From positions 40,660-104,659 of the forward strand of contig CANJZQ010000003.1 of the NCBI GenBank assembly GCA_947479535.1: 64,000 bases of DNA. Direction: 5' to 3'. Below the pieces are notes generated by a model, which saw nothing but the letters and a program-made list of their open reading frames with translations, did no database searches and was not told the DNA's origin. The DNA is from Oligoflexales bacterium. Its GTDB lineage: Bacteria; Bdellovibrionota_B; Oligoflexia; Oligoflexales; RGVZ01. The translations under genes and the position numbers were made by a program. This document shows positions 18,277 to 26,646 of the stretch, piece by piece; within the stretch, counting starts at the first letter, position 1, and each line of letters begins with the position of its first letter.

Positions 18277-19510
18277 AGGTCTGAAAACCGATCATCTGTG
18301 CCCGCATCACCCGTTCGTCAAGGTCAAAACCGAGGCCGCGCTGAGCATTGACTTCCAGCGAAGACGCAGAACTTCTGAGACGATCCGATCGAAAAACACT
18401 ACGACCGAGAACGAGCCTTGAAAAGGACTCTTCCACCCACAGGCTTGAAATATGCTTGCTGATTAGTTTTGCTGATGCGCCCAACATGCGATCTTCACCC
18501 ACAAGCGCGCCAAGGGCCACACGGGCGCCGGCGCGGCAGGCTTGATTCACTGCCATCATCGCACCGGTGATACCTCCGCACTTGCCAACGCGAATGTTCC
18601 AAATCGAAACTTCAGGACAGCGTGCGAAAGCACGACAAGATTCTTCGCCTGACAGCACCTCATCTGCCATGATGACGACCCCTGCATCACGTCCAAACAC
18701 AGCCAATGATTCCGCATCGGCCGGACCGACTGGGTCTTCAAAGGCAGCAAGTCGCTGACGCAAATCGGCATGCTGATGGAATATCCGGTTCAAAAATTCA
18801 TGTGCAGATGCTGCAGAATATCCCTGATTTGCATCAAGGGTTATATTTGCAAGTGGCCCCATGCACCGAAACACCATGCCGACTCGTTGGACGCTGCGCG
18901 AGTCACCAACCTTGACTTTGAAGTGTTTAAAGCCAAAGGACCTGTACCCAAAGGTCAGCATTGCAGCCAACCACGGCCGGATCATCGGAATTGTTGCGCG
19001 TCTTGCCAGCGTCTTGTCCGTGAAAAAAAGTGGATCTTTCGCCCGTTGGGAATCGTCGGTGCCGCGCGACGCAATTTTAGAACGCATCTCCAACAGAAGG
19101 TTTTCGGCTGGAAGGTCTAAAACTTTGGACAACCAATCAAACAAGGCCACATCGAAAGCACTCCACACTGCAAGCTGATTTGTGGAGGAAACTGTCGACC
19201 ATGCATCAATCAGCAGGTCCATCACGGTGTCGAGACAACTGCCCCCAGAAGTTGCGGCCACCATCACGGGCACGGCGAGTTCGTTAAATAATGTTTGGCA
19301 TTGCGCGAGAGATCCATCGACGGTCTCACCAGTGACATAAGAGCGCGGGAGGGCTTCTCCCAACCCAAAAATATGGCGGCAATCCACAACAGAGGAAAGC
19401 CGGATCACCAGTCCTTCGTTGGAAGACCTTTCGCCATGTGCGTGGCGGATCCGGAAGCGGAACGGACTGCGACGGTGGAACACTTCCAATTGAAACGACG
19501 AACCGGTCAC
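18236..19510 (-). CDS. Enolase-superfamily enzyme (muconate-lactonising/dipeptide-epimerase type)
   Basis: This 424-residue protein has the N-terminal capping domain and the barrel motifs of the superfamily: KHFKVKVG (KxK catalytic pair), ITLDANQGY, AFEDPVG and IMADEVLSGEE (the three metal ligands D, E, D), then WNIRVGKCGG. In muconate-lactonising and epimerase members the last motif is usually NIKLxKxGG with a catalytic Lys, so this protein has Arg there. Candidate activities are dipeptide epimerisation, o-succinylbenzoate synthesis or a new reaction. Its start overlaps the stop of the alpha/beta-hydrolase gene upstream by four bases, so the two are one operon and may act in sequence. Confidence 0.82.
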   Translation of the reverse strand: MTGSSFQLEVFHRRSPFRFRIRHAHGERSSNEGLVIRLSSVVDCRHIFGLGEALPRSYVTGETVDGSLAQCQTLFNELAVPVMVAATSGGSCLDTVMDLLIDAWSTVSSTNQLAVWSAFDVALFDWLSKVLDLPAENLLLEMRSKIASRGTDDSQRAKDPLFFTDKTLARRATIPMIRPWLAAMLTFGYRSFGFKHFKVKVGDSRSVQRVGMVFRCMGPLANITLDANQGYSAASAHEFLNRIFHQHADLRQRLAAFEDPVGPADAESLAVFGRDAGVVIMADEVLSGEESCRAFARCPEVSIWNIRVGKCGGITGAMMAVNQACRAGARVALGALVGEDRMLGASAKLISKHISSLWVEESFSRLVLGRSVFRSDRLRSSASSLEVNAQRGLGFDLDERVMRAQMIGFQTFKAQLPESVALPL

Positions 19511-20424
19511 GGAATGCCTCCCGATTTTGATTTCTGATTGGCAATTGCCCTGGCGAGCAAATCAGGATGCTGCAACAGGAGACCATGGCGGCGCGATGGG
19601 TAGTGAATGATATTGGCGTCCGCTTGGCGCAAAAGGGCGTCGGTCCTCGGCAAATCAATCACGGGATCTTCAACTGGTACATGAAAGGAGACCTCAGGCC
19701 GCGTATCCGTCGGGTCTGGCTTGAGGCTTCCCGGGATGAACCGTTTACGGACAATTTTTTGAAAGCCTGCAGTCACCTTCAGAAAATCCAGAGAAACATG
19801 ATCATTGCGCAGCGTATCTGCAGTAAGCCAAGAAATGATTTCCGGTTGTTCTGAAAAATCAGAGGGCAATAAAGTCAGTGGCAAGCGCCCGGAAATAAAT
19901 CCCCCACCAGCAAAAGACTCGACCAATGCGCGCCACAGGATACGGCGTTGCAATTTTTTGTGGGGAAAAATACCTGGAGCAACCAAATGCAGTGATTCTA
20001 CTTGTCGCCAGGATTCGGCCGGGCCATCAAAAAAGAAAGCCAACGCGGCGAGAGCACCCCACGAAGTTGCCACGACATCAATCTTGGAAGAATTTTCAGA
20101 CCCAGCCTCTTTTTTGGATCGAGCACGGTCAAGGCAACCCTCGATCCATGCAAATCCGGACTCCATGGACCGGACGTCCCCGCGCCAACCCTCTCGATCG
20201 GTGGCAAAAACTTTTTCCCAAACACCGGTGTCGAGGGCATGACGAGCAAAAGGGCCGAACCATCCTGAATGGCTTTCGGCCCCGTGAAGGCAGACTATGC
20301 TTCGTGAAATTCCGTCACCTTTAAAATCAGCCGTTTCGCCAGAAGTTCTGGCGGAATCGGATTCTCTATTTGATTGAGTCCAAACTTGCCCCAACACGAA
20401 TCCAACCTTCCTCGGCATGCGCAA
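19507..20424 (-). CDS. Alpha/beta-hydrolase, serine-aminopeptidase or MenH-like
   Basis: The core begins near residue 40 with SIVCLHGAESHSGWFGPFA, an oxyanion-loop HG motif. The nucleophile elbow is VVATSWGALAALAF, so Ser sits in A-T-S-W-G rather than the standard GxSxG. The acid is probably in VPVEDPVIDLPR and the His in YPSRRHGLLLQHPDLLA. The 305-residue length suits the S33/lysophospholipase or MenH group. No signal peptide is visible. The gene starts inside the end of the upstream lipoprotein gene (59-base overlap, unless a later start is used) and its stop overlaps the enolase-superfamily start. Confidence 0.78.
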   Translation of the reverse strand: MRMPRKVGFVLGQVWTQSNRESDSARTSGETADFKGDGISRSIVCLHGAESHSGWFGPFARHALDTGVWEKVFATDREGWRGDVRSMESGFAWIEGCLDRARSKKEAGSENSSKIDVVATSWGALAALAFFFDGPAESWRQVESLHLVAPGIFPHKKLQRRILWRALVESFAGGGFISGRLPLTLLPSDFSEQPEIISWLTADTLRNDHVSLDFLKVTAGFQKIVRKRFIPGSLKPDPTDTRPEVSFHVPVEDPVIDLPRTDALLRQADANIIHYPSRRHGLLLQHPDLLARAIANQKSKSGGIP

Positions 20425-21817
20425 ACTTGAGGCGCATGCGTTTCAACGCCGGAATGACCGATGACAGGTCCGGAAGTGGCAGGGCAAAACTCTGATGCAA
20501 CCCTGGCTTCAATACCTCGTCCGAAAACTGGACGAGGAGCTGCGACGGATCTTGACGGCTGGAAGCTGCCTCTAAAACCGGTTCGCCCACGCGCACAAAC
20601 TCGATGGAATGATCGTCGGCCAAACGCAGCTCGTATGTCAACTCCAGCGAACTCGACGACTGCCGAATCGCATGCTGGCTGACGGCCTCAAAATTGGCCG
20701 TCACGGTCATCCGGCCGTCCGTGAATTTGATCGAGATCGGTTTCTTCTGGGCGAAGACAAGGCTGACGCCAGCGTACTTGAAGGTCGTCCAGACCGGCGG
20801 AACCGCCGATGCACCAAGGGCGACAAACAATTGGGAAAGGGCTGCCGCAGGAACCGTTTTACCACCAAGGGCCTTTTCTGCGGCGTATTCCGCAGCTTCC
20901 TGCGTTACCCCAATTATCAATGGCGCCTGCGTTTCCCCCGTCAAAGCCGCGGCATCGGAAGGAGCCCGGACCACCGCCGTATCTTCGAACGTCGCGTCGC
21001 CAAGGCTACTGAACCACATGGCTTCCTTCGTGCTTTGAAACAGTTGCTTACCCGGCAGGTAGCCACTGTCGACAAACCACTCCCGGAAAGTCCGGACCAT
21101 GGTGGCATTGAAATTCAAAATGAATTCGCCGGCGCGCTCGTCAACGACGTTGCCAATTTCTTTCGTGACGCGCTGCCCAATGGTGATCTGCTGTTTAGGC
21201 AACTCACGGTTGACGGTGGCCCAAGCCTCCTCTTCGGCGCGTGCGCGTTTGTAGCCGGAGAACCAACCTGAAGCCGTCACATCAAGTCCGGTGACCTGAA
21301 GCAATGACTCAAAGGTTCCTTTGACGGGCTTGCCCACGGCTGATTTAAGGCTGATATGAATGGGCTTGATGCTTTGAGTTTTGACGTCCGCTGTGCCCGT
21401 CATTTCAATGTGAATGTCAGAACGCGGATCATGAGCACCGCTGATGTCGATGTGGGTCTGGGCATCGATGATCGTCGTGAGCTGGGTATCGGTATCGGAC
21501 GGCACAAGTTCGATGCTGAGTTTGCCATTGGTCGAGGCGTTGGCTTCAATGCCAACCCCGTTCACGTCGTCCTTGATTGTCCGCTTGTCCGTGATCGGGA
21601 CCCGGATCATCTCCTCGAGGGCTGACTTGGAGATCATCAGAAACGCATGGCGTTGCGGTTGATTGCTTGACGGCTCATCTGATGGTGCGTCCTGCGGCGC
21701 ATCAGCGAGGCCGAACAAAGTTCCGACTTTCTGTTCCGTCCGCCCACAGGCACTGACGGACCCCAGAATTGCAAGGGCGACCGCAGCGGCTGCGCTTCCA
21801 GTCAGGTGGCGTTTCAT
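20366..21817 (-). CDS. Large predicted lipoprotein of unknown function
   Basis: The 483-residue protein starts with a lipoprotein signal ending SVSACG (Cys24) and has a GGAGGCTCC ribosome site. After a Pro/Ser/Asp-rich linker (about 40-60) there are long runs of alternating beta strands without repeats or cysteines. The early pattern (RVPITDKRTIKDDVNGVGIEA, repeated strands with ISGAHDPRSDIHIEMTG) is reminiscent of uncharacterised secreted proteins in Planctomycetes; I cannot name a domain. It should be anchored to the periplasmic face of a membrane. It heads the minus-strand unit with the alpha/beta-hydrolase and enolase-like genes, so it may help process or bind their substrate. Confidence 0.6.
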   Translation of the reverse strand: MKRHLTGSAAAAVALAILGSVSACGRTEQKVGTLFGLADAPQDAPSDEPSSNQPQRHAFLMISKSALEEMIRVPITDKRTIKDDVNGVGIEANASTNGKLSIELVPSDTDTQLTTIIDAQTHIDISGAHDPRSDIHIEMTGTADVKTQSIKPIHISLKSAVGKPVKGTFESLLQVTGLDVTASGWFSGYKRARAEEEAWATVNRELPKQQITIGQRVTKEIGNVVDERAGEFILNFNATMVRTFREWFVDSGYLPGKQLFQSTKEAMWFSSLGDATFEDTAVVRAPSDAAALTGETQAPLIIGVTQEAAEYAAEKALGGKTVPAAALSQLFVALGASAVPPVWTTFKYAGVSLVFAQKKPISIKFTDGRMTVTANFEAVSQHAIRQSSSSLELTYELRLADDHSIEFVRVGEPVLEAASSRQDPSQLLVQFSDEVLKPGLHQSFALPLPDLSSVIPALKRMRLKFAHAEEGWIRVGASLDSIK

Positions 21818-21893
21818 GGAGCCTCCTCAGGTATCGATGCTTTGAACAAATTGGCCAAGCGGCCAGCACCATTCTTAGTAAATTTTAATGTTT

Positions 21894-21923
21894 TTATCAA
21901 ACCATAATTTTAATTATTATAAT
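21894..21923 (+). promoter_or_regulatory. Possible promoter for the GH3-type gene
   Basis: TTATCA (21894-21899) and a consensus TATAAT (21918-21923) are 18 bases apart inside a markedly AT-rich block (about 21878-21934) between divergent genes. The block could also serve the minus-strand lipoprotein unit. Confidence 0.45.
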
Positions 21924-22007
21924 CAATAATAACAGTCGGTTGCGCTCGCTTTTCGGGTGCCTTGCCTTTTTACATCGCCCGCCAAAGGTGCCAAGATCAC
22001 CGGAATC

Positions 22008-23717
22008 ATGCTTTACCGCCGCCCCATAGGGTCATTACTGCTAGCCCTCAAGAAGCCTCAATTGAGGGCCTTCCATCAGGCACTGGAGGATTTTGACGCA
22101 ACTCAGGCGGTCGTCCTCTCCCAGGCGATGAACCAAATCAGGGGCAGCCAGTTCGCTTTGGCGCACGGATGCGCCCGGACGCAGCCAAAGCTCGATGCCT
22201 TTCCCATTTGCGACTACGAGGATCTCCGCCCTTGGATCGAACGTTTCGCCGGCGGCGATGCTGGCGCGTTGTTTGGTCCGGATTCCGGGATCACTCCCCG
22301 GCGCTGCCGTTTCGTCTCCACCAGTGGCACCACGGGGCTTCCCAAGTTGATTCCAGTGACTCCGGCATCCTTTGCAGCTCAGGCTGCCAGTTGGCAGGCA
22401 TGGGGGCTTTCAGCCTTTGAAGCGCACCGAGACGCCGCCTTCTGGGATGTGCTTCCAATTTCTTCACCAGCCCAAGGTTCAATGAGCGGCCTTGCCACCT
22501 GGGCCATGCAATCCCCCAGCTTCAAAACCCTGTATGCGGTCCCGGACCAGGCACAAAAGATCACCCCATTTGAATTAAAGCTCAAAGCCCTGCTGCGTCT
22601 GACCGTTGGCAATCCAAACATCGGAATGCTGATGACCGCCAATCCATCAACATTGCTGATGCTGGTGCACCAACTCGATGCCCACGGCTTTGATCTGGTT
22701 CGAGATCTGCGCCAGGGAAGTTTTTTTGCTGGCGACCCGGCCCAACTTGGGGTCGCTGCCCTTGGCCGCCGGGACGCGGCTGCCGCAAAACGCCTGGACC
22801 GTATTTTAACGCAGCGTGGACGCCTGACCCCGATGGATGTCTGGCCGCGCCTGAAGCTTGTTGCCATGTGGCTCGGCGGAACCCTGTCGCATTACAGCGA
22901 GGCGCTGCGTCCAACGTTGGGACACGTGCCATGGCGCGACCATGGCCTGGTGGCGTCAGAGGGACGCTTCACGGTCCCTTTGGGCGACGGATCCCCAGAC
23001 GGGGTTCTGGATCCCCGCGTCGCTTATTACGAGTTCCTGCCGGTCGAGTCCGCAAACCGTGACCCCGGTGACAACCGGAGCAATGAGGGTTCGCAAACCC
23101 GCCAATTGATCCCCGGAAAGGATTTGATTCCCGGACAAAGTTACCACCTGGTGGTCACGACCCTCGGCGGTCTTATCCGTTATGACATGCACGACATTAT
23201 TGAGTGCCGGGGCCACTTCGGCGGCAGGCTTGGGACCGCTCCCATCGTAAGGTTTCTGCGCAAAAGCAGTCAATTTGCCAACATCACGGGCGAAAAGCTG
23301 TCTGCCTTCCAGGTCGCAGAGGCATTGACCCAACTGGGGAATGCCCGTGATGGACGCCCTGGATGCGATGACACGATAAAAACCAGCCATTTCATGACCC
23401 TCGCACCAAACCGGGACGGATATCCTCCACACTACGTTTTGTATGCCGAGTCCACGCGTCAAGTCCGAAGCGAATGGGAGTCGGTGGCGCGAGCGCTCGA
23501 TGAACGGTTATCCGGCCTGAACTGTGAATATCAGGACAAACGCGCATCGGGGCGCCTCGGCGCGGTTCAGATCGCTTTCCTGCGGCCAGGTAGTTTGGAG
23601 CAATTACGGACTCGTCATCTGGACCGCGCGCCCGGCGCCACGGCCGAGCAATTCAAGCAACCTGTTCTTTGGAATGACCTCACAAGTCCCTTGAGGGACA
23701 TGGCTTTTGAGGTGTAG
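22008..23717 (+). CDS. GH3-family acyl-acid amido synthetase
   Basis: The start at 22008 (MLYRRPIGSLLLAL) fits the family better than the open frame to 21957. The 569-residue protein has the adenylate-forming signature FVSTSGTTGLPKLIPVTP, then LPISSPAQGSMSG, a central ANPSTLLMLVHQL segment, YYEFLPVES, the LVVTTLGGLIRYDMHDIIE block and SQFANITGEKLSAFQVAEAL, all in the order of plant GH3 proteins. GH3 enzymes activate a carboxylic acid with ATP and join it to an amino acid or amine. Bacterial members have mostly unknown substrates. It is followed after 25-34 bases by a metallopeptidase and then an ATP-grasp ligase, all on the same strand. Confidence 0.9.
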   Translation: MLYRRPIGSLLLALKKPQLRAFHQALEDFDATQAVVLSQAMNQIRGSQFALAHGCARTQPKLDAFPICDYEDLRPWIERFAGGDAGALFGPDSGITPRRCRFVSTSGTTGLPKLIPVTPASFAAQAASWQAWGLSAFEAHRDAAFWDVLPISSPAQGSMSGLATWAMQSPSFKTLYAVPDQAQKITPFELKLKALLRLTVGNPNIGMLMTANPSTLLMLVHQLDAHGFDLVRDLRQGSFFAGDPAQLGVAALGRRDAAAAKRLDRILTQRGRLTPMDVWPRLKLVAMWLGGTLSHYSEALRPTLGHVPWRDHGLVASEGRFTVPLGDGSPDGVLDPRVAYYEFLPVESANRDPGDNRSNEGSQTRQLIPGKDLIPGQSYHLVVTTLGGLIRYDMHDIIECRGHFGGRLGTAPIVRFLRKSSQFANITGEKLSAFQVAEALTQLGNARDGRPGCDDTIKTSHFMTLAPNRDGYPPHYVLYAESTRQVRSEWESVARALDERLSGLNCEYQDKRASGRLGAVQIAFLRPGSLEQLRTRHLDRAPGATAEQFKQPVLWNDLTSPLRDMAFEV

Positions 23718-23751
23718 GACTCTCCCGTGACCATCATGGGGAATGCCTGCA

Positions 23752-24531
23752 ATGAAGAGCCAGCGGCCAGGAATATTTTCACGACTGCCATTTGCCTTGC
23801 GTCGGCTAATGAACGAACGCATTTGCGATGTGCTTGAGAAACTCGGCGCATCGAGTGAACGCAATCCCATCAAGCGGCACGTCGAAAACCTCTACGAGGA
23901 ACTCCACGACGCCGGCGTAAAAAACTTGCGTCCCGACGTGTACCTCGGGGACGAGTGGTTCAGCCCCGGAGGAATCCCAGCCATTGCCGTTCCATTTTAC
24001 CTTGCCCATACCGACCTGAAGGAAATTGAATTTCTGCTGACGGATTCTGTGGAAGGTGGAACGCCGGCCTCCATGCGAAAGCTGTTGCGCCACGAGGCTG
24101 GCCATTCATTCGACCATGGTTATAAAATTGCCCGCGATATGCGCTGGCGAAATACTTTTGGACGGGCGCCGACGATATACCGCCCGGAAGTCTACATGCC
24201 AGACTCAACGAGTTTGAATCACGTGACGCATTTGCCGGATCATTATGCCCAGTCACATCCTGATGAGGATTTCGCAGAAACCTTTGCCGTCGCGATCACC
24301 CCGGGCCTTGACTGGGAAACACGCTACGCTGGACGCCGAGGGGTATTGGGCAAGCTGCATTACGTCCAATCGCTGATCCGCCGCCACGGCAGCCAGCGCC
24401 CCCGGGAACGTGAGATCGTCCGCACCTACGATGCACGGCGCATGCGGATGACCCTGGCGCGATACTACGATCTGCGTCTCGCCCGCGAGGCACGATGGCA
24501 ACGCATGCAGTCGCGCCTCATCGAAGCTTAA
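23752..24531 (+). CDS. Putative zinc-binding metallopeptidase (zincin, Peptidase_Mx-like)
   Basis: I place the start at 23752, nine bases after GGGGA; an ATG at 23743 is three codons upstream. The 259-residue protein has LLRHEAGHSFDHGY, an HExxH helix with a further His, and later HPDEDFAETFAVAITPG, the type of acidic motif that gives the third zinc ligand in this family. No signal peptide is visible, so it probably works in the cytoplasm unless exported by another route. The C-terminal 60 residues are very Arg-rich. Neighbours are two amide-bond-forming ligases, so hydrolysis of the same class of bond is a reasonable inference. Confidence 0.75.
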   Translation: MKSQRPGIFSRLPFALRRLMNERICDVLEKLGASSERNPIKRHVENLYEELHDAGVKNLRPDVYLGDEWFSPGGIPAIAVPFYLAHTDLKEIEFLLTDSVEGGTPASMRKLLRHEAGHSFDHGYKIARDMRWRNTFGRAPTIYRPEVYMPDSTSLNHVTHLPDHYAQSHPDEDFAETFAVAITPGLDWETRYAGRRGVLGKLHYVQSLIRRHGSQRPREREIVRTYDARRMRMTLARYYDLRLAREARWQRMQSRLIEA

Positions 24532-24532
24532 T

Positions 24533-24546
24533 GTCAAAAATTTGAC
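24533..24546. promoter_or_regulatory. Perfect 14-base palindrome between peptidase and ATP-grasp genes
   Basis: GTCAAA and TTTGAC flank AA just after the peptidase stop. It may be a binding site or chance; it is too short for a terminator. Confidence 0.2.
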
Positions 24547-24614
24547 GCCTTCCTTGCGGTACTAAATTTTCTGCAGAATCTGGCGATACCTCTAACAGGA
24601 GGAATCGCAAAGCC

Positions 24615-25685
24615 TTGACCACCAAGCTCAATATCATGCTGCTCTACGACCTTGCCTGCGTGCCAGACAATCGGGCCGGTCATGAGCGCTGGTTTATGAC
24701 CGGAGACGATTTCCGCGATGAACGCCACGTGATGAAGGCGTTGCGACGCAATGGCCATACGGTGGAACCATTTGGCCTTTACAATGACCTCAACCCACTC
24801 CTGACAAAACTTTCTGGCATGCGCCCCGACGTCGTGTTCAATATGTGTGAATCTTTTTCCAGCCGCCGACGCCATGAGGCCGATGTGATGTCTGTACTGG
24901 AAATGCTGGACGTCGCCCATACAGGGGCCAGCGCCGAAGGGCTTAATCTTTGCAAAGACAAGGCCCTGTCAAAAAAAATCGTTGCCTTCCACGGCGTCAG
25001 CATTCCCAAGTTTGCAGTGCTTAAACCATCGCGAGATGGAAACATTTCAAAAAAACCAGGAACTATTGATACGGCAAGTCAACTAAGATCAATGAAGTGG
25101 CCCGCCATCTGCAAACCACTGGACCGCGACAGCAGCGAAGGCATCACCAAATCATCAATCGTCCGCGACAGCGCATCATGCCTGCGTCATGTTGCCCGCC
25201 TGCAAAAAAAATATCAGACAGGGGTCATCGTCGAAGAATTTATCGCGGGACGGGAAATTTATGTTGGCATGGTCGAACTACCGGGCAGAAAAAATCTTGT
25301 CGTGCTCCCGCCCCGGGAACTTTACACGGGGACGGGCCCTGGCTTCGTCACGTGGCGGGCCAAATGGGACAAGGAATACCGCAGCCGCCACGGGATCGAC
25401 AGCGGCCGGGCCAAAAAATTAGAACAAACTGTCATGCGCCGCCTCGAAGAAGTCGCACGAGAGACGTTTCGGGGACTGGAACTTTCGGGATATGCACGGC
25501 TTGACTTGCGTCTGCGAGAAAATGGGGACCCGGTTTTTATCGAAGCCAACCCCAACCCATCCATCCGCCGGGGCGACGATTTTGCCGCAGCAGCCCTTGC
25601 CGCAGGAATCGATTACGATGATCTGATCGAGGCCATTGTCAAAACGGCCCTCGTCCGCCACGAACGCAGCAAGCTCGCTGCCTGA
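24615..25685 (+). CDS. ATP-grasp ligase related to D-alanine-D-alanine ligase
   Basis: The best site is AGGAGG at 24597-24602, followed by TTG at 24615; the first ATG is seven codons later. The 356-residue protein has the Ddl order: an N-terminal Rossmann-like part with VVFNMCESF, LDVAHTGASAEGLNLCKDKALSKK, the ATP-grasp lysine in WPAICKPLDRDSSEGI, VIVEEFIAGREIYVGM, and the metal motif ARLDLRLRENGDPVFIEANPNPSI. The Ddl substrate loop is replaced by PPRELYTGTG, so D-Ala-D-Ala is not the likely product. It should join a carboxylate to an amine through an acyl phosphate. It follows the zincin gene by about 80 bases. Confidence 0.86.
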   Translation: MTTKLNIMLLYDLACVPDNRAGHERWFMTGDDFRDERHVMKALRRNGHTVEPFGLYNDLNPLLTKLSGMRPDVVFNMCESFSSRRRHEADVMSVLEMLDVAHTGASAEGLNLCKDKALSKKIVAFHGVSIPKFAVLKPSRDGNISKKPGTIDTASQLRSMKWPAICKPLDRDSSEGITKSSIVRDSASCLRHVARLQKKYQTGVIVEEFIAGREIYVGMVELPGRKNLVVLPPRELYTGTGPGFVTWRAKWDKEYRSRHGIDSGRAKKLEQTVMRRLEEVARETFRGLELSGYARLDLRLRENGDPVFIEANPNPSIRRGDDFAAAALAAGIDYDDLIEAIVKTALVRHERSKLAA

Positions 25686-25692
25686 AACGTGT

Positions 25693-26577
25693 TCAATTTC
25701 CCAGATGACGAATAAAAAAATCACGCGCTGCATTGGCTGCCTGCAGCCGCGAATTCGTTAATTCATGTTTACCTGGAAAATTCTTTTTTTCTGCATTAGC
25801 GCCAGCATTGTCGCACACTGATTTACCAAGAGGATCCTCGTCGGCCATGATGCACAACAGGGGACGAGGCGCGATGCCACGAATCGCTGATTCGGGAGCA
25901 GAAGACCCCCACAAGAGATTCGGAAGGGGCACCATTGCCATCATGGCCTTGACCCGCGCATCGCCCTTCGTAAAGACAAGTCCAGTCATCGCACCCATGC
26001 TCGCTCCCGCGTAACCCAAGCGATCGGAACGGACTTCTGGCCGCGAAGCCAACCAGGTTAGTGCCGCACCGTAATCTGCAACCGTCCAGTTCATCACGTT
26101 GGTCTTCGTCACCCGGTCTGCCTTCGAAATCGATGGCATGCGTTCCCCAGTTCCAGGCCAATCCATGGTCATGACGACAAAGTTGGCTTCGGCCAGAATA
26201 CGCGCCGCCTCGGCGACACCGCCATCGTCTTTGTTGCCCGTAATGCCATACATGAAAATCAATCCAGGGAGCTTTTTTTGCCCTCGATTCGCCGGAACCC
26301 AAAGGTATCCAGGAACCTGATCCGAGCGGCTCCCGGTAAACTGAATCCTCTGACGCGTTGCGCCACTGCTTGCGGGCGGGACTGCTGTTGGAATGCTGGA
26401 AGAATTAGAAGCAGTCGCCGACGATGAGACCGGGGAACCGGCCGCGTTGGCGCCGCCGGCAGAATCTGCAGGAAGAGCCTTGCCCGTCACCGTGTATTCC
26501 TGGGAGCAGGCTGCCGATAGCAACGCGACCGCAAAGCCGATCAGCCCCACAGAAAGATTTTTTTCGACAAAACGCAT
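25693..26577 (-). CDS. Lipoprotein alpha/beta-hydrolase (dienelactone-hydrolase-like)
   Basis: The frame is open to 27306, but that extension is antisense to the TcdA gene. I start at 26577, where AGG precedes the ATG and a lipoprotein signal ends LLSAACS (Cys24). The 294-residue protein has a Ser/Ala/Pro-rich linker (40-75), then an alpha/beta-hydrolase domain: LIFMYGITGNKDDGG, VVMTMDWPGTGER, nucleophile in YAGASMGAMTG, acid in CIMADEDPLG and the final His in PGKHELTNSR. It is probably a periplasmic esterase or peptidase. It ends eight bases from the converging ATP-grasp gene. Confidence 0.85.
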   Translation of the reverse strand: MRFVEKNLSVGLIGFAVALLSAACSQEYTVTGKALPADSAGGANAAGSPVSSSATASNSSSIPTAVPPASSGATRQRIQFTGSRSDQVPGYLWVPANRGQKKLPGLIFMYGITGNKDDGGVAEAARILAEANFVVMTMDWPGTGERMPSISKADRVTKTNVMNWTVADYGAALTWLASRPEVRSDRLGYAGASMGAMTGLVFTKGDARVKAMMAMVPLPNLLWGSSAPESAIRGIAPRPLLCIMADEDPLGKSVCDNAGANAEKKNFPGKHELTNSRLQAANAARDFFIRHLGN

Positions 26578-26646
26578 GAACCTATTTCGGAATAATCCGG
26601 ATATTCCTTGAGTGAAAACAGGCATTCGATTAAGAGTCGGCCTTCT

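Noticed and set aside
24615..25685. Calling the ATP-grasp enzyme Ddl
   Set aside because: ATP and metal motifs fit, but the D-Ala binding loop is replaced and no cell-wall genes are adjacent.
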